64,000 bases of DNA from Mesorhizobium helmanticense (GCF_003034915.1 NZ_PZJX01000028.1:248001-312000), one strand, 5' to 3'; positions 10,617 through 19,703 are shown, numbered from the stretch's first letter. Program-made: numbers and translations. Notes: generated by a model from the letters alone, not told the origin.

Positions 10617-11897
10617 TCAGGAGCCAGCTTTTTCGCGCGCCACGGCCTGCCAGCCGATGTCGCGGCGGCAGAAGCCTTGCGGCCAATCGATCCGGTCGAG
10701 CCCGGCATAGGCCTTTTTCTGCGCTTCGCCGACCGTCCGGCCGAGCGCCGTGACGTTGAGCACGCGGCCGCCATTGGCGACCAGCGCGCCGCTGTTGATG
10801 GCCGTGCCAGCATGGAAGATCTCGACGCCGTCACCAGCCGCCTCTTCGACGCCGCGAATGACCGAACCCTTTTCAGGCGTGCCGGGATAGCCCCTCGCCG
10901 CCATCACCACGGTCAGCGCTGCCTCATCGCGCCAGCGTATGGAGGTGTGCGCAAGCTGGCCGTCGACGGCGGCGTTGAGCAGCACCAGGAGATCGTCCTT
11001 CAGCCGCATCATCAGCACCTGGCATTCGGGATCGCCGAAGCGGGTGTTGTATTCGATCAGCTTCGGCCCGTTGTCCGTGATCATCAGCCCGGCAAACAGC
11101 ACGCCGGAAAACGGCGCGCCTGTTTCAGCCATGCCGCGCATGGTCGGCTCGATGATCTCGCGCATGGTGCGGTCGATCATCTGCGGCGTCATCACCGGGG
11201 CTGGCGAATAGGCGCCCATGCCGCCGGTGTTCGGGCCGGTGTCACCGTCGCCGACACGCTTGTGATCCTGAGCGGTGCCGAACGGCAGCGCGGTGACGCC
11301 GTCGCACAGGCAGAAGAAACTCGCCTCCTCGCCGACGAGGAATTCCTCGACCACCACTTCGGCGCCGGCCTGCCCGAAGGAGCCGTCGAAACAGGCATCG
11401 AGCGCGGCCAGCGCTTCGGGCAGCGTCATGGCGACGGTGACGCCCTTGCCGGCCGCCAGCCCGTCGGCCTTGATGACGATCGGCGCGCCCATGGTCTGGA
11501 CATAGACCCTGGCCGACGCCAGGTCGCCGAAGCGGCCATAGGCCGCCGTCGGGATATCGTATTTGGCGCAAAGGTCCTTGGTGAACCCCTTGGAGCCTTC
11601 CAGCCGTGCTGCCGCCCTGGACGGACCGAAGACCCGGATGCCCGCGGCGCGCAAATCATCGGCAATGCCGGCGACCAGCGGCCCTTCCGGACCGACGACG
11701 ACAAGATCGATTTTTTTCTCCTGGCAGAAGGCGGCGACCGCGGCATGATCGGCAATGTCGAGCTTGACCAGCTCGGCGTCGCGGCCGATGCCCGGATTGC
11801 CGGGTGCGGCATAGAGCTTGGTCAAGAGCGGCGAGGCCGCGATCTTCCAGGCCAGGGCATGTTCGCGGCCACCGGAGCCGATCAACAAAACGCGCAT
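10617..11897 (-). CDS. purD: Phosphoribosylamine-glycine ligase
   Basis: Enzyme of step 2 of purine synthesis: 5-phosphoribosylamine + glycine + ATP to GAR. The 426-residue protein has the GAR synthetase N-domain start [16 protein letters not shown], the ATP-grasp core ([14 protein letters not shown]), the [12 protein letters not shown] motif, and RFGDPE-x-Q near the C-domain border. Of two nearby ATGs I take 11897 (MRVLLIG), because AAGGA lies 8 nt before it; ATG 11903 would put the site too close. It stands alone, convergent with melA and followed by no co-directional partner. Confidence 0.96.
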   Translation of the reverse strand: MRVLLIGSGGREHALAWKIAASPLLTKLYAAPGNPGIGRDAELVKLDIADHAAVAAFCQEKKIDLVVVGPEGPLVAGIADDLRAAGIRVFGPSRAAARLEGSKGFTKDLCAKYDIPTAAYGRFGDLASARVYVQTMGAPIVIKADGLAAGKGVTVAMTLPEALAALDACFDGSFGQAGAEVVVEEFLVGEEASFFCLCDGVTALPFGTAQDHKRVGDGDTGPNTGGMGAYSPAPVMTPQMIDRTMREIIEPTMRGMAETGAPFSGVLFAGLMITDNGPKLIEYNTRFGDPECQVLMMRLKDDLLVLLNAAVDGQLAHTSIRWRDEAALTVVMAARGYPGTPEKGSVIRGVEEAAGDGVEIFHAGTAINSGALVANGGRVLNVTALGRTVGEAQKKAYAGLDRIDWPQGFCRRDIGWQAVAREKAGS

Positions 11898-12028
11898 GCC
11901 CATGTTCCTTCATTCCACAACAGGGACTGCGCTATTGCGCCTCGCACGACTGGTCAAGACATTTGGGCACCATGAGCGCGGTTGCGCACGGGAACGTCAG
12001 ACATCAATCTTCGGTGAGCGCGGCGCGA

Positions 12029-12826
12029 TCAGCTGCGAAAGACGACCGGGAACCAATCCTCGCGCAGTTTTTGTCCGGGCTTCATGTCGTGGCCTGGGTA
12101 AGGAGGAGAGGTGCGGCCGGGCCGCTCGACATAGCGCGCATCGTCGCCGACCCAGCGCAGCGACAGCGCGCGGCGCCGTGCCGCAGTCATGTTGCCGCGG
12201 GCGCCATGCGCGGTCCTGAAGTCGAACAGGATGGCGTCGCCCGGTTGCATTTCCCATTCGAGAACCTTCATGCCGGGATCCTGGTCGGGATCGGGCACCG
12301 GCAGATAGTCGCCCTCGGCGGCGTAGAAATTGCTGTCGTCGAGCCAGCGCACCGGCAGGATCATCTTGTCCCATTTGTGCGAGCCGGCAATCACCCGCAA
12401 CGTCGCTTCCTTGACCGGATCGATCGGTATCCAGAAGCTGACCGTTTGCCGCCCGTCGACGAAGTAATAGGGGATGTCCTGATGCCATGGCGTCGGCTTC
12501 TGCGTGCCGGGTTCCTTGACCAGCACGTGATCGTGGAAGAACTGCGCGGTGCGCGACTGCATCACCGCCGCAGCCAGTTCGGCCGCTGGTGATTCCCGTA
12601 TCACCTTGACGAATTCGGGAATGCGCTCCCAGTTGCAATAGTCGTCGAAGAAACTGCCGCGGCCATTGGCGATATCGGAAGCGGTGGCGCTGCGGTTCTC
12701 GATGTTGCGCTCGATGCCGGCGGCAATCGTGTCGACCCAATCGTGGAAAGCACCGCGGATGCAGACGGCGCCATCGCGCTGATAGTCTTCTATGGTTGCG
12801 GCGTCGATCTGGTGCTGGGAGGCCAT
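12029..12826 (-). CDS. Phytanoyl-CoA dioxygenase (PhyH) family oxygenase
   Basis: 265-residue non-haem Fe(II)/2-oxoglutarate dioxygenase. The iron site is visible: His115-x-Asp117 in PWHQDIPYY and the distal His207 in RTAHGARGN, followed by an arginine-rich stretch that would bind 2-oxoglutarate. FWIPIDPVKEATLRVIAGSH is a well-conserved PhyH block. The protein is cytoplasmic and its substrate unknown; rhizobial relatives are often of unassigned function and act on small hydrophobic or amino-acid substrates. It is not in an operon: purD lies 131 bp downstream and ubiA is divergent 180 bp away. Confidence 0.85.
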   Translation of the reverse strand: MASQHQIDAATIEDYQRDGAVCIRGAFHDWVDTIAAGIERNIENRSATASDIANGRGSFFDDYCNWERIPEFVKVIRESPAAELAAAVMQSRTAQFFHDHVLVKEPGTQKPTPWHQDIPYYFVDGRQTVSFWIPIDPVKEATLRVIAGSHKWDKMILPVRWLDDSNFYAAEGDYLPVPDPDQDPGMKVLEWEMQPGDAILFDFRTAHGARGNMTAARRRALSLRWVGDDARYVERPGRTSPPYPGHDMKPGQKLREDWFPVVFRS

Positions 12827-13006
12827 CGCGTTCTCCTACCGGGATGGCCAACTATTGCAGTCGTTGCACGAGAGGTAAACATCGATCCGCAACCGTTGAA
12901 TGCGGCGCTGGCGCTCGTTGCGAGAGGATGGCCGTAACGATTTTTCACATCATGGCCATTCGGCTTGACGCTTGACGGCTTTCATCGCTGCTGCCACTTC
13001 AGCGGG

Positions 13007-13990
13007 ATGGAAAACATCCAATCGAAAGCAGCCCAGGGGCGCGTCGCCGATGCGCCGAGCGGCCATTGGGTCTATCGGGTGCTGCCGCGCTGGCTGTGGC
13101 CCTATGCGCAGCTTGCAAGGTGGGACCGGCCGATAGGCTGGCAGTTGCTGCTGTGGCCGTGCTGGTGGTCGGCAGCCCTTGCCGCGAGCGCCTATCCCCG
13201 CCCCTCGGATCCACTGCTGACGCTGTTGCCGGCGCCCTGGTATCTCCTGTTGTTCCTGATCGGCGCCATCGCCATGCGCGGCGCCGGCTGCACCTATAAC
13301 GACCTGGTCGACGAGGACATCGACAACCAGGTGGAACGCACGCGTTCGCGACCGTTGCCGGCGGGAAAGGTCACGCGCCGGCAGGCCTGGGCGTTTGTCG
13401 CCATTCAGGCACTGGTCGGCCTGGCGGTGCTTTTGCAGTTCAACGACTTCGCCATCCCGCTCGGCATCGTCTCGCTCGTCATCGTCGCCGTCTACCCATT
13501 CATGAAGCGATTCACCAACTGGCCGCAACTGGTTCTCGGCCTTGCCTTTTCCTGGGGTGCGTTGATGGGATGGGCGGTCGAGTTCGGCGATCTCGATGGC
13601 CCTGCAATCATGCTCTACATCGGCTCGATCCTGTGGGTGATCGGCTACGACACGATCTATGCGCATCAGGACAAGGAGGACGACGCCATCGTCGGCGTGC
13701 GCTCGACCGCGCGCCTGTTCGGCGACAACACCAAGACCTGGCTCGTGGGGCTCTATGGCGGCGCGCTGGCCTGCTTCGCCATCGCCTTCGCCTCGGCGCA
13801 GGCGCCGGTGCCGGCGCTGGCCGGGCTGATCGCCGCCGGCGCCCATATGGCGCGGCAGATCGCGAGGCTGGACATCGACGATCCGGACCAGTGCCTCAAG
13901 CTGTTCCAGTCGAACAACCAGGTCGGCTGGCTGATCTTTCTCGGCCTGATCGGCGGCGCGGTGTGGGTGGCGCTGAAGCCGCTCGTCTAG
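13007..13990 (+). CDS. ubiA: 4-hydroxybenzoate octaprenyltransferase
   Basis: Membrane prenyltransferase of 327 residues that attaches the polyprenyl chain to 4-hydroxybenzoate in ubiquinone synthesis. Both Asp-rich motifs are intact: NDLVDEDID in the first loop and YDTIYAHQDKEDD in the second; they bind Mg2+ and the prenyl diphosphate. About eight hydrophobic helices are visible. I start at ATG 13007 (MENIQSK) after a weak GCGGG; a longer frame begins at 12965. The prenyl donor is probably made by the polyprenyl synthase encoded at 27455-28471. Confidence 0.95.
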   Translation: MENIQSKAAQGRVADAPSGHWVYRVLPRWLWPYAQLARWDRPIGWQLLLWPCWWSAALAASAYPRPSDPLLTLLPAPWYLLLFLIGAIAMRGAGCTYNDLVDEDIDNQVERTRSRPLPAGKVTRRQAWAFVAIQALVGLAVLLQFNDFAIPLGIVSLVIVAVYPFMKRFTNWPQLVLGLAFSWGALMGWAVEFGDLDGPAIMLYIGSILWVIGYDTIYAHQDKEDDAIVGVRSTARLFGDNTKTWLVGLYGGALACFAIAFASAQAPVPALAGLIAAGAHMARQIARLDIDDPDQCLKLFQSNNQVGWLIFLGLIGGAVWVALKPLV

Positions 13991-14138
13991 CAGCGCGCGA
14001 AGATCCCATCAGCCGCATGCATCGAAGACGACGATCGCCGGAAATCCTTGTCGTGAGGAAGTCGCACCGTGACGGGGCAACCGAATCCAAGGTCTTGCGT
14101 TAATCAAGCAATCGGTGAACTAGCCTCAGGGCAGAAGG

Positions 14139-14366
14139 ATGACTTACGAGATAAAAATGCGTCATGCTCGCGACAGAGATCTCCTGTCCGGGAGCGAGCC
14201 CTATGTGATTGAGTGTTTCGCGCGGCAAAACGGCATCACGGCCGCTCAGGTGCACACCCTTATGAGGCGATATGGAAGCCGCCGTACGGTGCTCGAAGCC
14301 GCGGTGAAGCGCTTTGACCGCGCCCAGCTCCGTAAGCGCCAGCTGGCAAGGTGGGAGCGCGACTGA
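14139..14366 (+). CDS. Small DUF3606-like protein
   Basis: A 75-residue basic soluble protein. The order DRDLLSGSEPYVIECFARQNGIT, then a helix and an RRYGSRR segment, resembles the DUF3606 group of small rhizobial proteins in which an aromatic residue and a helix-turn-helix-like pair follow a short polar head. AGAAGG lies immediately before the ATG. Its stop overlaps the start of the next small gene (TGATG), so the two are co-translated. Function unknown. Confidence 0.6.
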   Translation: MTYEIKMRHARDRDLLSGSEPYVIECFARQNGITAAQVHTLMRRYGSRRTVLEAAVKRFDRAQLRKRQLARWERD

Positions 14367-14578
14367 TGCCTCAACTGGTGGTTTTCATGATTAAAAATCT
14401 TGCGACGGGAGCAATGATCGGGCTCTTTGTGGCAGGTTGGCTGATCACTTATGGCTCCATCGCTGACCTTTTGCCTTCAAGCGACAACAGTTACCTGGCG
14501 ATTGGGATAGTGGCGTATTCGATGGCTTCCACATTCGGCCTCGGCTTTCTGGCCACGGCGTTGTTGCTTTTGAAATAA
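14366..14578 (+). CDS. Small two-helix membrane protein, unknown function
   Basis: 70 residues with two clear hydrophobic segments: about residues 9-28 (ATGAMIGLFVAGWLITYG area) and about 46-69 at the C-terminus. The ATG overlaps the TGA of the preceding gene, which supports both being real and co-expressed. I do not recognise the family. The pair sits as an island between ubiA and the convergent DUF6101-like gene. Confidence 0.55.
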   Translation: MPQLVVFMIKNLATGAMIGLFVAGWLITYGSIADLLPSSDNSYLAIGIVAYSMASTFGLGFLATALLLLK

Positions 14579-14712
14579 GCGGCAGCGCCTTGCCTGGCGA
14601 CAACCTTCCCTTGAGATCTTCAGTTTGAGACAATACCGCCCCAGCTGGACCACGAGGCACTTCAGGGAAAAACAACCCGGACGCCGGTTGAATTGGAACT
14701 CATCGAAACCGT

Positions 14713-15282
14713 CTATTCGTCGCGCGAGATGATTTCCTCGCCGCCGATGACCAGCCTGAGGCCGAGGTCGCCGGCCCGACGGCGGGCGAGGAAACGTGGG
14801 CGGCGCGTGGTCGAGACGCGGCCCTTGCGGCGGTCCTGCGCCGGCAGCGTCTTGATGGCGGCGCCAAGCGATTCCTCCAGCGTGCGAGCAATGCCGTCCG
14901 CTTCGATCAACAGCATCGGCAGGCGGTAGGCGTCGGCCCAGGCGCGCCAGTCGGCGGCGACATCGTCGAGATCGTCGGCCACCAGCAGCGGCACCGACAG
15001 CATCGGATCATTGTGCAGGAGCTCCAGGGTTACCGTGACATTGCCATCCGGATCCTCCATCGCGCGGGCGGCCACGCCGCGAAACGCGTTGGCGGGCAGA
15101 GCGATGATCGCCGGCACGCCGCTCATCTCCAGCGTGCGGCGAATGACAGCGCCACGCTGGTCGATGGTGAAGGTAACGTCGCCATAGTCGTCGCGGGTGG
15201 CGTAGCTTGCCACCTGCGGCAGGCGGAATGGGTCGAGGCGCATATTGCACCCGGCCCAGACTGGCTTCAGTCCGATGTTCAT
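14713..15282 (-). CDS. Conserved DUF6101-like protein
   Basis: 189-residue soluble protein. The beginning, PVWAGCNMRLDPFRLPQ, and the whole sequence match my memory of a rhizobial family of unknown function (DUF6101). The middle has alternating strand-like segments and an acidic stretch (ADDLDDVAADW); the C-terminal third is very basic (RRKGRVSTTRRPRFLARRRA), which could bind nucleic acid. AGGAAAGG lies 7 nt before the ATG. It is monocistronic, 184 bp downstream of the FAD oxidase gene, which is in the same direction. Function unknown. Confidence 0.65.
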   Translation of the reverse strand: MNIGLKPVWAGCNMRLDPFRLPQVASYATRDDYGDVTFTIDQRGAVIRRTLEMSGVPAIIALPANAFRGVAARAMEDPDGNVTVTLELLHNDPMLSVPLLVADDLDDVAADWRAWADAYRLPMLLIEADGIARTLEESLGAAIKTLPAQDRRKGRVSTTRRPRFLARRRAGDLGLRLVIGGEEIISRDE

Positions 15283-15466
15283 AGATTGCCTTTCCTGTCT
15301 CTCCTGAGAGCCGGCTTGCGGTTCTCTCCGGGCCGGTTTGTCCAGCCTCGTTGTGGAGAAACATTAGCGCGCGCTTCTTACCGCTGCGCTTAAGAAAGTC
15401 AGTTAAATTTTGCTGATCGCAGGCGATGGTTATCGGAATGCCACCGGGCTCGCGCTCAGGAAAGGA

Positions 15467-16897
15467 TCAGATAACCTTACCGGGATTCATGATGCCGGCC
15501 GGGTCGAAGACCGCCTTCACCCTGCGCATCAGATCGATGGCCATCGGCGGCGCCGTGGCGATCAGTTCGTCGCGCTTCAGCTGGCCGATGCCGTGCTCGG
15601 CCGAGATCGAGCCGTGATAGCTGCGCACGACATCGTGCACGGCCTGGTTCATGGCGTGGTACAGGCCGAGGAACGCCTCGTCATCGCCATCGACCGGCCG
15701 GGAGATGTTGTAATGGAGGTTGCCGTCGCCCATGTGGCCGAAGCAAACCACGCGGGCACCCGGGCTGACGGATTGCACCGCGCCAGCCGCCTTGTCGATG
15801 AAGGACGGGATGGAGGCCACCGGCACCGAGATGTCGTGCTTGATCGAGGCGCCCTCGGGCTTTTGCGCATCGGGCAGAACCTCGCGGAAATTCCAGAAAG
15901 CGTCGCCCTGCGCGATGCTCGCCGCAATCACCGCATCGCCGACGATCTCCTGCTCGAGGCCTTCCGACAGCACCTCTTCGATCAGCGCCCGCGCATCCTC
16001 CGCCGAGCGCCCGGATGAGATCTGCATCAGCACATACCACGGCCAATCCTCGGCCAGTGGGCGCACCACACCTTGGGCATGCGCAAGCGTGAAATCGTGG
16101 GGCCTCTGGCCGATCAGCTCGAAGGCGGTGAGCGCGGCGCCGGCGCGGTCCATGGCCAGGCTGAACAGGGAGAGTGCCGCCTCGGGCGACGACATTCCGA
16201 CAAAAGCCACTTCCCGCCCCTTCGGCTTGGGAAAAAGCTTGAGCACGGCGGCAGTGATGACGCCAAGCGTACCCTCGGCGCCGACGAACAGGTTCTTCAG
16301 ATCGTAGCCGGTGTTGTCCTTCTTCAGCTTGCGCAGGTCGTCGAACACCTCGCCGGTCGGCAGCACCACTTCGACGCCGAGACAGAGCTCACGCGCATTG
16401 CCATAGGCAAGCACGCCGGTGCCGCCGGCATTGGAAGAGAGGTTGCCGCCGATCTGGCAGGAACCTTGCGCGGCGAGCGACAGCGGAAACAGCCGGTCGG
16501 CGGCATCGGCCGCCTCCTGCAAGGTCTGCAGGATGACGCCTGCCTCGACAGTGACCGTGTTGGACAAGACGTCGATCTCGCGGATGCGGTTCAGCCTGGA
16601 CAGCGATAGCACGATCTCGCGGCCGGAAACATCCGGCACCTGTGCGCCGACCAGCCCGGTATTGCCGCTTTGCGGCACGATCGGCGTGCCGGTCTCGCTC
16701 GCCAGCCGCATGATGCGGCTGACCTCGTCGACGCTGCCGGGCCTCAGCACCAGCGCCGTTCTGCCATGCCAAAGGCCGCGCCGCTCGGTGAGGAAAGGCG
16801 CAATATCCTGCTGGTCGCGAAGCGCATATTTGTCGCCGACAATTGTCGCGAAGCGGTCGATGAGGGCGGCGTCGAGGTCTTGGGATATGTCGTTCAT
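15467..16897 (-). CDS. FAD-linked D-2-hydroxyacid dehydrogenase (GlcD / D-2-hydroxyglutarate type)
   Basis: 476-residue flavoprotein of the VAO/PCMH fold. The FAD pyrophosphate loop PQSGNTGLVG is at 75-84, a second FAD segment SCQIGGNLSSNAGG about 146-159, and the C-terminal metal/substrate block CFGHMGDGNLHYNI. This is the family of bacterial D-2-hydroxyglutarate dehydrogenase, D-lactate dehydrogenase and GlcD; D-2-hydroxyglutarate is a common substrate for the stand-alone type. Its ATG lies 9 nt after the tsaC stop, so the two form a small operon. Exact substrate not resolvable. Confidence 0.87.
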   Translation of the reverse strand: MNDISQDLDAALIDRFATIVGDKYALRDQQDIAPFLTERRGLWHGRTALVLRPGSVDEVSRIMRLASETGTPIVPQSGNTGLVGAQVPDVSGREIVLSLSRLNRIREIDVLSNTVTVEAGVILQTLQEAADAADRLFPLSLAAQGSCQIGGNLSSNAGGTGVLAYGNARELCLGVEVVLPTGEVFDDLRKLKKDNTGYDLKNLFVGAEGTLGVITAAVLKLFPKPKGREVAFVGMSSPEAALSLFSLAMDRAGAALTAFELIGQRPHDFTLAHAQGVVRPLAEDWPWYVLMQISSGRSAEDARALIEEVLSEGLEQEIVGDAVIAASIAQGDAFWNFREVLPDAQKPEGASIKHDISVPVASIPSFIDKAAGAVQSVSPGARVVCFGHMGDGNLHYNISRPVDGDDEAFLGLYHAMNQAVHDVVRSYHGSISAEHGIGQLKRDELIATAPPMAIDLMRRVKAVFDPAGIMNPGKVI

Positions 16898-16906
16898 GGG
16901 TGGAAA

Positions 16907-17914
16907 CTATTGCCCTGTGTCGATCTTGTCACGCGTGGCGGCCCGGTCACGCGTGGCGGCCCGGTCACGAGGAGCGGCGGCGCGCGACAGCCGGTCGTTG
17001 ATCGCCTCGCCCAGCCCATCGAATGGGATAGGCTCGACAGCGATGGTCTTGGCGCCGCTGTGATCGAGATCCTGCAAATGGGCGAAAAGGTTGCTCGCCG
17101 CCTCGCGCAGGTCGCCTGATACCGACAGGTTGCGAAAGGCGACCGCACCTTGCCAGCCTTCGGCACGGCGGCCGCCAAAAGCCAGAAGAGCCTCGCCCTT
17201 GGCGATTTTCCCGGCGTTGACACGCACCGCGGCGCCCGGCGCGTAGTGCGAGGCGAGCATGCCCGGCGCCTCGATGCCTTCGGAACCGCGCAGCAGCGGC
17301 ATGCCGGCGACTGCCTCGATGTCGCCGGCGGCAATACCGCCCGGTCTCAGGAGCCGCAATCTTGCGCCTTCAACCTTGACGATCGTCGATTCCAATCCAA
17401 CAGGCGTCGCACCGCCATCGACCACCAATTTGATCCTGGGACCGAGATCGGCTGCCACGGCCTCGGCGGTCGTGGCGCTGATCTTGCCCGAGGAATTGGC
17501 ACTGGGCGCCGCGAGCGGGCGACCGAGCCTGGCGATCAGCTCGCCGCCAAAACCCTTGGGCATGCGCAGCGCGATCGTGTCGAGCCCCGCGGTGACCAGC
17601 GGATGAATGCCGTTGCCGGAACGTTGCGGCAGCACCAGCGTCAGCGGCCCCGGCCAGAATGCCTGCGCCAGCCGTTTCGACAGCGGGTCGAACAGCGCGA
17701 TGCGCTCGGCCATCGCCAGGTCGGCGACATGGGCGATCAGCGGGTTGAAGCGCGGCCGACCCTTGGCCTCGAAAATGCGCGCCACGCCGACGCCATTGGT
17801 CGCGTCCGCGGCCAGCCCGTAAACGGTTTCCGTCGGAATGGCGACGACGTCGCCGCTTTCGAGCAGCGCCAGCGCCATTTCCATCGCATCGCCGACGGCG
17901 CGTATTTCAACCAC
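16907..17914 (-). CDS. tsaC: L-threonylcarbamoyladenylate synthase (Sua5 form)
   Basis: 335 residues: an N-terminal YrdC domain (PTETVYGLAADA at about 27-38, KGRPRFNPLI, APSANSSGKIS) plus the C-terminal Sua5 domain, so it is the long form. It makes threonylcarbamoyl-AMP from threonine, bicarbonate and ATP for t6A modification of ANN-decoding tRNAs. The extreme C-terminus is odd: an 18-bp unit is repeated in tandem (16928-16963, with a decayed third copy), giving the peptide repeat RAATRD-RAATRD. The tail is beyond the folded domain and probably tolerated. The gene overlaps nothing and is transcribed with the FAD oxidase gene. Confidence 0.93.
   Translation of the reverse strand: MVEIRAVGDAMEMALALLESGDVVAIPTETVYGLAADATNGVGVARIFEAKGRPRFNPLIAHVADLAMAERIALFDPLSKRLAQAFWPGPLTLVLPQRSGNGIHPLVTAGLDTIALRMPKGFGGELIARLGRPLAAPSANSSGKISATTAEAVAADLGPRIKLVVDGGATPVGLESTIVKVEGARLRLLRPGGIAAGDIEAVAGMPLLRGSEGIEAPGMLASHYAPGAAVRVNAGKIAKGEALLAFGGRRAEGWQGAVAFRNLSVSGDLREAASNLFAHLQDLDHSGAKTIAVEPIPFDGLGEAINDRLSRAAAPRDRAATRDRAATRDKIDTGQ
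16928..16963. repeat. 18-bp tandem repeat at the 3' end of tsaC
   Basis: Two perfect copies of GTCACGCGTGGCGGCCCG, followed by a partial third copy starting at 16964. The unit is a multiple of three, so copy-number change keeps the tsaC frame and its stop. Confidence 0.85.
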
Positions 17915-18075
17915 GGTCGTTACCTCACAGATGCCGGCTGCGTAGTACGGCGGCGGCCGTGGGGCAAGTCCGAGCGTCAGCGAATCCTCGATCGCTAAAA
18001 TGCCATGCTTCCCCGCAAGCCCGCATCAATCGCTGCACAAGTATGGTGCCGGCTTCTTGGGCAAGGGGAATTGTC

Positions 18076-18510
18076 ATGGTCTCGGTGCGCATTCTCGGAG
18101 CGCTTGGTCTCATCCTGGCGGCGGGCGAAGCGCAGGCTTCATCCATCATCGTTCTCAGCGCACCGGCTTCGACGCCATCGGTCGTCAGGCCCGGCGCACC
18201 CGAGACGGGGACGATGGCCGAGAGCAAGGCCGGTAATTCGACGCCATCGGTCGTGGCACTCGGCGCCGCTGAGTCCGACGTCACCTATGAAAAGGTGGCG
18301 GCGATCCCGAACCAGCCCGAGCTAAAACGCGGTTTCATGCCCGGCCCGATGATCATTCGCGGCGGCATTGTCGGTGGCGACTTTTCTATTCCAACGCCGG
18401 CCGCCGCCGCAGCGGCGCCTCAAGCAGGGTCCGGCAACCAGACGGAAGCGGCGAACAGCCCACCCGAGCCGCAACCGACACCCATCCCCGAGACCGACCA
18501 GGCCAGATAG
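18076..18510 (+). CDS. Small secreted proline/alanine-rich protein
   Basis: 144 residues with a Sec signal peptide (MVSVRILGALGLILAAGEAQA, cleavage after AQA). The mature part is low complexity: two related TPSVV-x-x-GA units about 25 residues apart, a short possibly folded patch (KRGFMPGPMIIRGGIVGGDF) and an Ala/Pro/Glu tail. AAGGGG lies 7 nt before the ATG. The gene is divergent from tsaC with a 161-bp gap. The patch MPGPMIIRGG-I-GG recurs in my memory of unannotated rhizobial exported proteins, but I cannot name a family. Confidence 0.6.
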   Translation: MVSVRILGALGLILAAGEAQASSIIVLSAPASTPSVVRPGAPETGTMAESKAGNSTPSVVALGAAESDVTYEKVAAIPNQPELKRGFMPGPMIIRGGIVGGDFSIPTPAAAAAAPQAGSGNQTEAANSPPEPQPTPIPETDQAR

Positions 18511-18529
18511 AGTTCGAAGCGCTTCCGGC

Positions 18530-19051
18530 TCAAACGCCCGCAATCGCCAAGAGCCAGGCCAGGATATCGAACAACAGAAACAGCAGCGCAATCTGCAACG
18601 CCACCCGCAGCCGCTGGATAATTCGCCAGTTGCTGGCCATGTCCGCCTTGATGCGAAGGGCAAGCGCGCGGCGCATGGCCGACATCGTTGCCGGCCTGTC
18701 GCCATCGACATATTGATGGAGCAGTTCTTCGGGGTCGAAGCGGAATGTGTATTGGTGCTAGGGCCAAAGCATGAAGACGATCAGCCCGCCGATGCCGAAC
18801 AGCAGAGCCACCGCGATCCAGTCCCAAAGTCCTAGCCCGTTGGCAAGAGCCGCGCCGCCGAGCAACGAGTTGGCGAATGCGGTGGCAAAGATAAGGCTCC
18901 CGGCGCGGGTGCTCATGTTCTCCACGAGGTTCTGCTGCTGCGTAAGACCTCTCACCGCCTCCTGATAGATGAACGCAAGACGCGGATCATCGTCGGCAAG
19001 ACTGCTTGCGGCAGTTCCGTTGCTGTCTCCTCCGCTCGGACGTTCGGCCAT
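18530..19051 (-). pseudogene. Two-TM protein gene split by an in-frame amber codon
   Basis: Read as one frame this encodes about 172 residues. The first part (19051-18761) has a Gln-rich head, then two hydrophobic helices ending LIVFMLWP. A TAG at 18760-18758 follows at once, and the same frame continues with HQYTFRFDPEELLHQYVDG, a helical stretch and a third hydrophobic segment (ALQIALLFLLFDILAWLLAIAG) to TGA at 18532-18530. The continued part reads as normal protein (charged helix and membrane segment) with no frame change, so a single Tyr/Gln/Glu/Trp-like codon has probably become TAG. The arrangement of an amphipathic head plus two TMs resembles the SLATT/two-TM membrane proteins, a weak comparison. 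It may be a pseudogene, a readthrough gene, or two short proteins. Confidence 0.7.
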
Positions 19052-19130
19052 AAGGGTGCTTCTCCAGCGCGGCAGGGATGCGCCAGCTTAGCTCAAATCC
19101 TGCGCCGTAAAAACACGAGAGCATTTTGCA

Positions 19131-19149
19131 GCCAGGTGCATCACCTGGC
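19131..19149. other. Hairpin near the acidic-protein terminator
   Basis: Inverted repeat GCCAGGTG / CACCTGGC with a CAT loop. It lies 20 bp beyond the strong terminator of the acidic protein gene and could be the start of the pseudogene promoter region or a second termination structure. No T-run on either side. Confidence 0.4.
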
Positions 19150-19167
19150 CAGCGCACGAATGCGATC

Positions 19168-19201
19168 AAAAAAATAGAGCGGGATGCACCGCATCCCGCT
19201 C
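19168..19201 (-). terminator. Rho-independent terminator of the acidic protein gene
   Basis: On the minus strand an 11-bp perfect stem (GAGCGGGATGC / GCATCCCGCTC, loop GGT) is followed by TATTTTTTTG. It begins 26 bp after the stop of the acidic protein gene at 19228. A classic intrinsic terminator. Confidence 0.88.
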
Positions 19202-19227
19202 CCGTGAATTCCGGAGCCTGATAAATA

Positions 19228-19593
19228 TCAGGCCGCGACTTCTTCGTCCGCCTCGTCGGTGGATGCCTCGTCGGATTCGTCTTCTTCGTCAGCGTCTTCG
19301 GCTTCGGCCTTCACGCTGTCGTCGTCTTCCTTGTCGTTGTCATCATCGTCTTCGTCTTCGTCGTCTTCGTCCTCATCATCGTCCGAGAGGGTGGCGGCTT
19401 CTTCGTCTTCGTCGCCGTCCTCTTCCGTACCTTCGCTGTCTTCGTCGTCGCCTTCCTGCTCGTCGTCAGACAGGTCGGTTGCCTCGACCACCGCGGCGGC
19501 GGCCTGGTCGAGCATCGTTTCGGAAGCGGAATCAAGCGCCTCGGCGGGGGCCGGGGTTTCTTCTGTCACTTCGATTTCGTGAGCGGAATTCAT
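19228..19593 (-). CDS. Extremely acidic Asp/Glu-repeat protein
   Basis: 121 residues, almost all Asp, Glu, Ala and Ser after the first 35. The C-terminal half consists of runs such as DEDEDDEDEDDDDNDKEDDD, so the protein must be disordered and carry a huge negative charge; the start has a few hydrophobic residues only (LDQAAAAVVEA). GGAGG lies 6 nt before ATG 19593, and a strong terminator follows the gene, so it is a real single-gene transcript. Function unknown: possible roles are a histone-like mimic, Ca2+/metal buffer or chaperone tail. The low-complexity DNA (GTCTTC-type triplets) is prone to slippage and length change. Confidence 0.75.
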   Translation of the reverse strand: MNSAHEIEVTEETPAPAEALDSASETMLDQAAAAVVEATDLSDDEQEGDDEDSEGTEEDGDEDEEAATLSDDDEDEDDEDEDDDDNDKEDDDSVKAEAEDADEEDESDEASTDEADEEVAA

Positions 19594-19703
19594 GGAAGCC
19601 TCCGTGGGGTTGGGGAACATGTCCTTTTTGCCACGGAGAGATCATCGTCATATGACTGTAAGCCGGCTCGAACGGCCGGCCCAGCAAGATTTTTTCTGCT
19701 AAT

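Noticed and set aside
10677..11975. 432-codon plus-strand frame opposite purD
   Set aside because: Antisense to purD, which is unambiguous.
18322..18827. Two other minus-strand frames through the 18.5 kb region
   Set aside because: They overlap the true frame of the amber-split gene in other frames and the secreted protein gene; composition is shadow-like.
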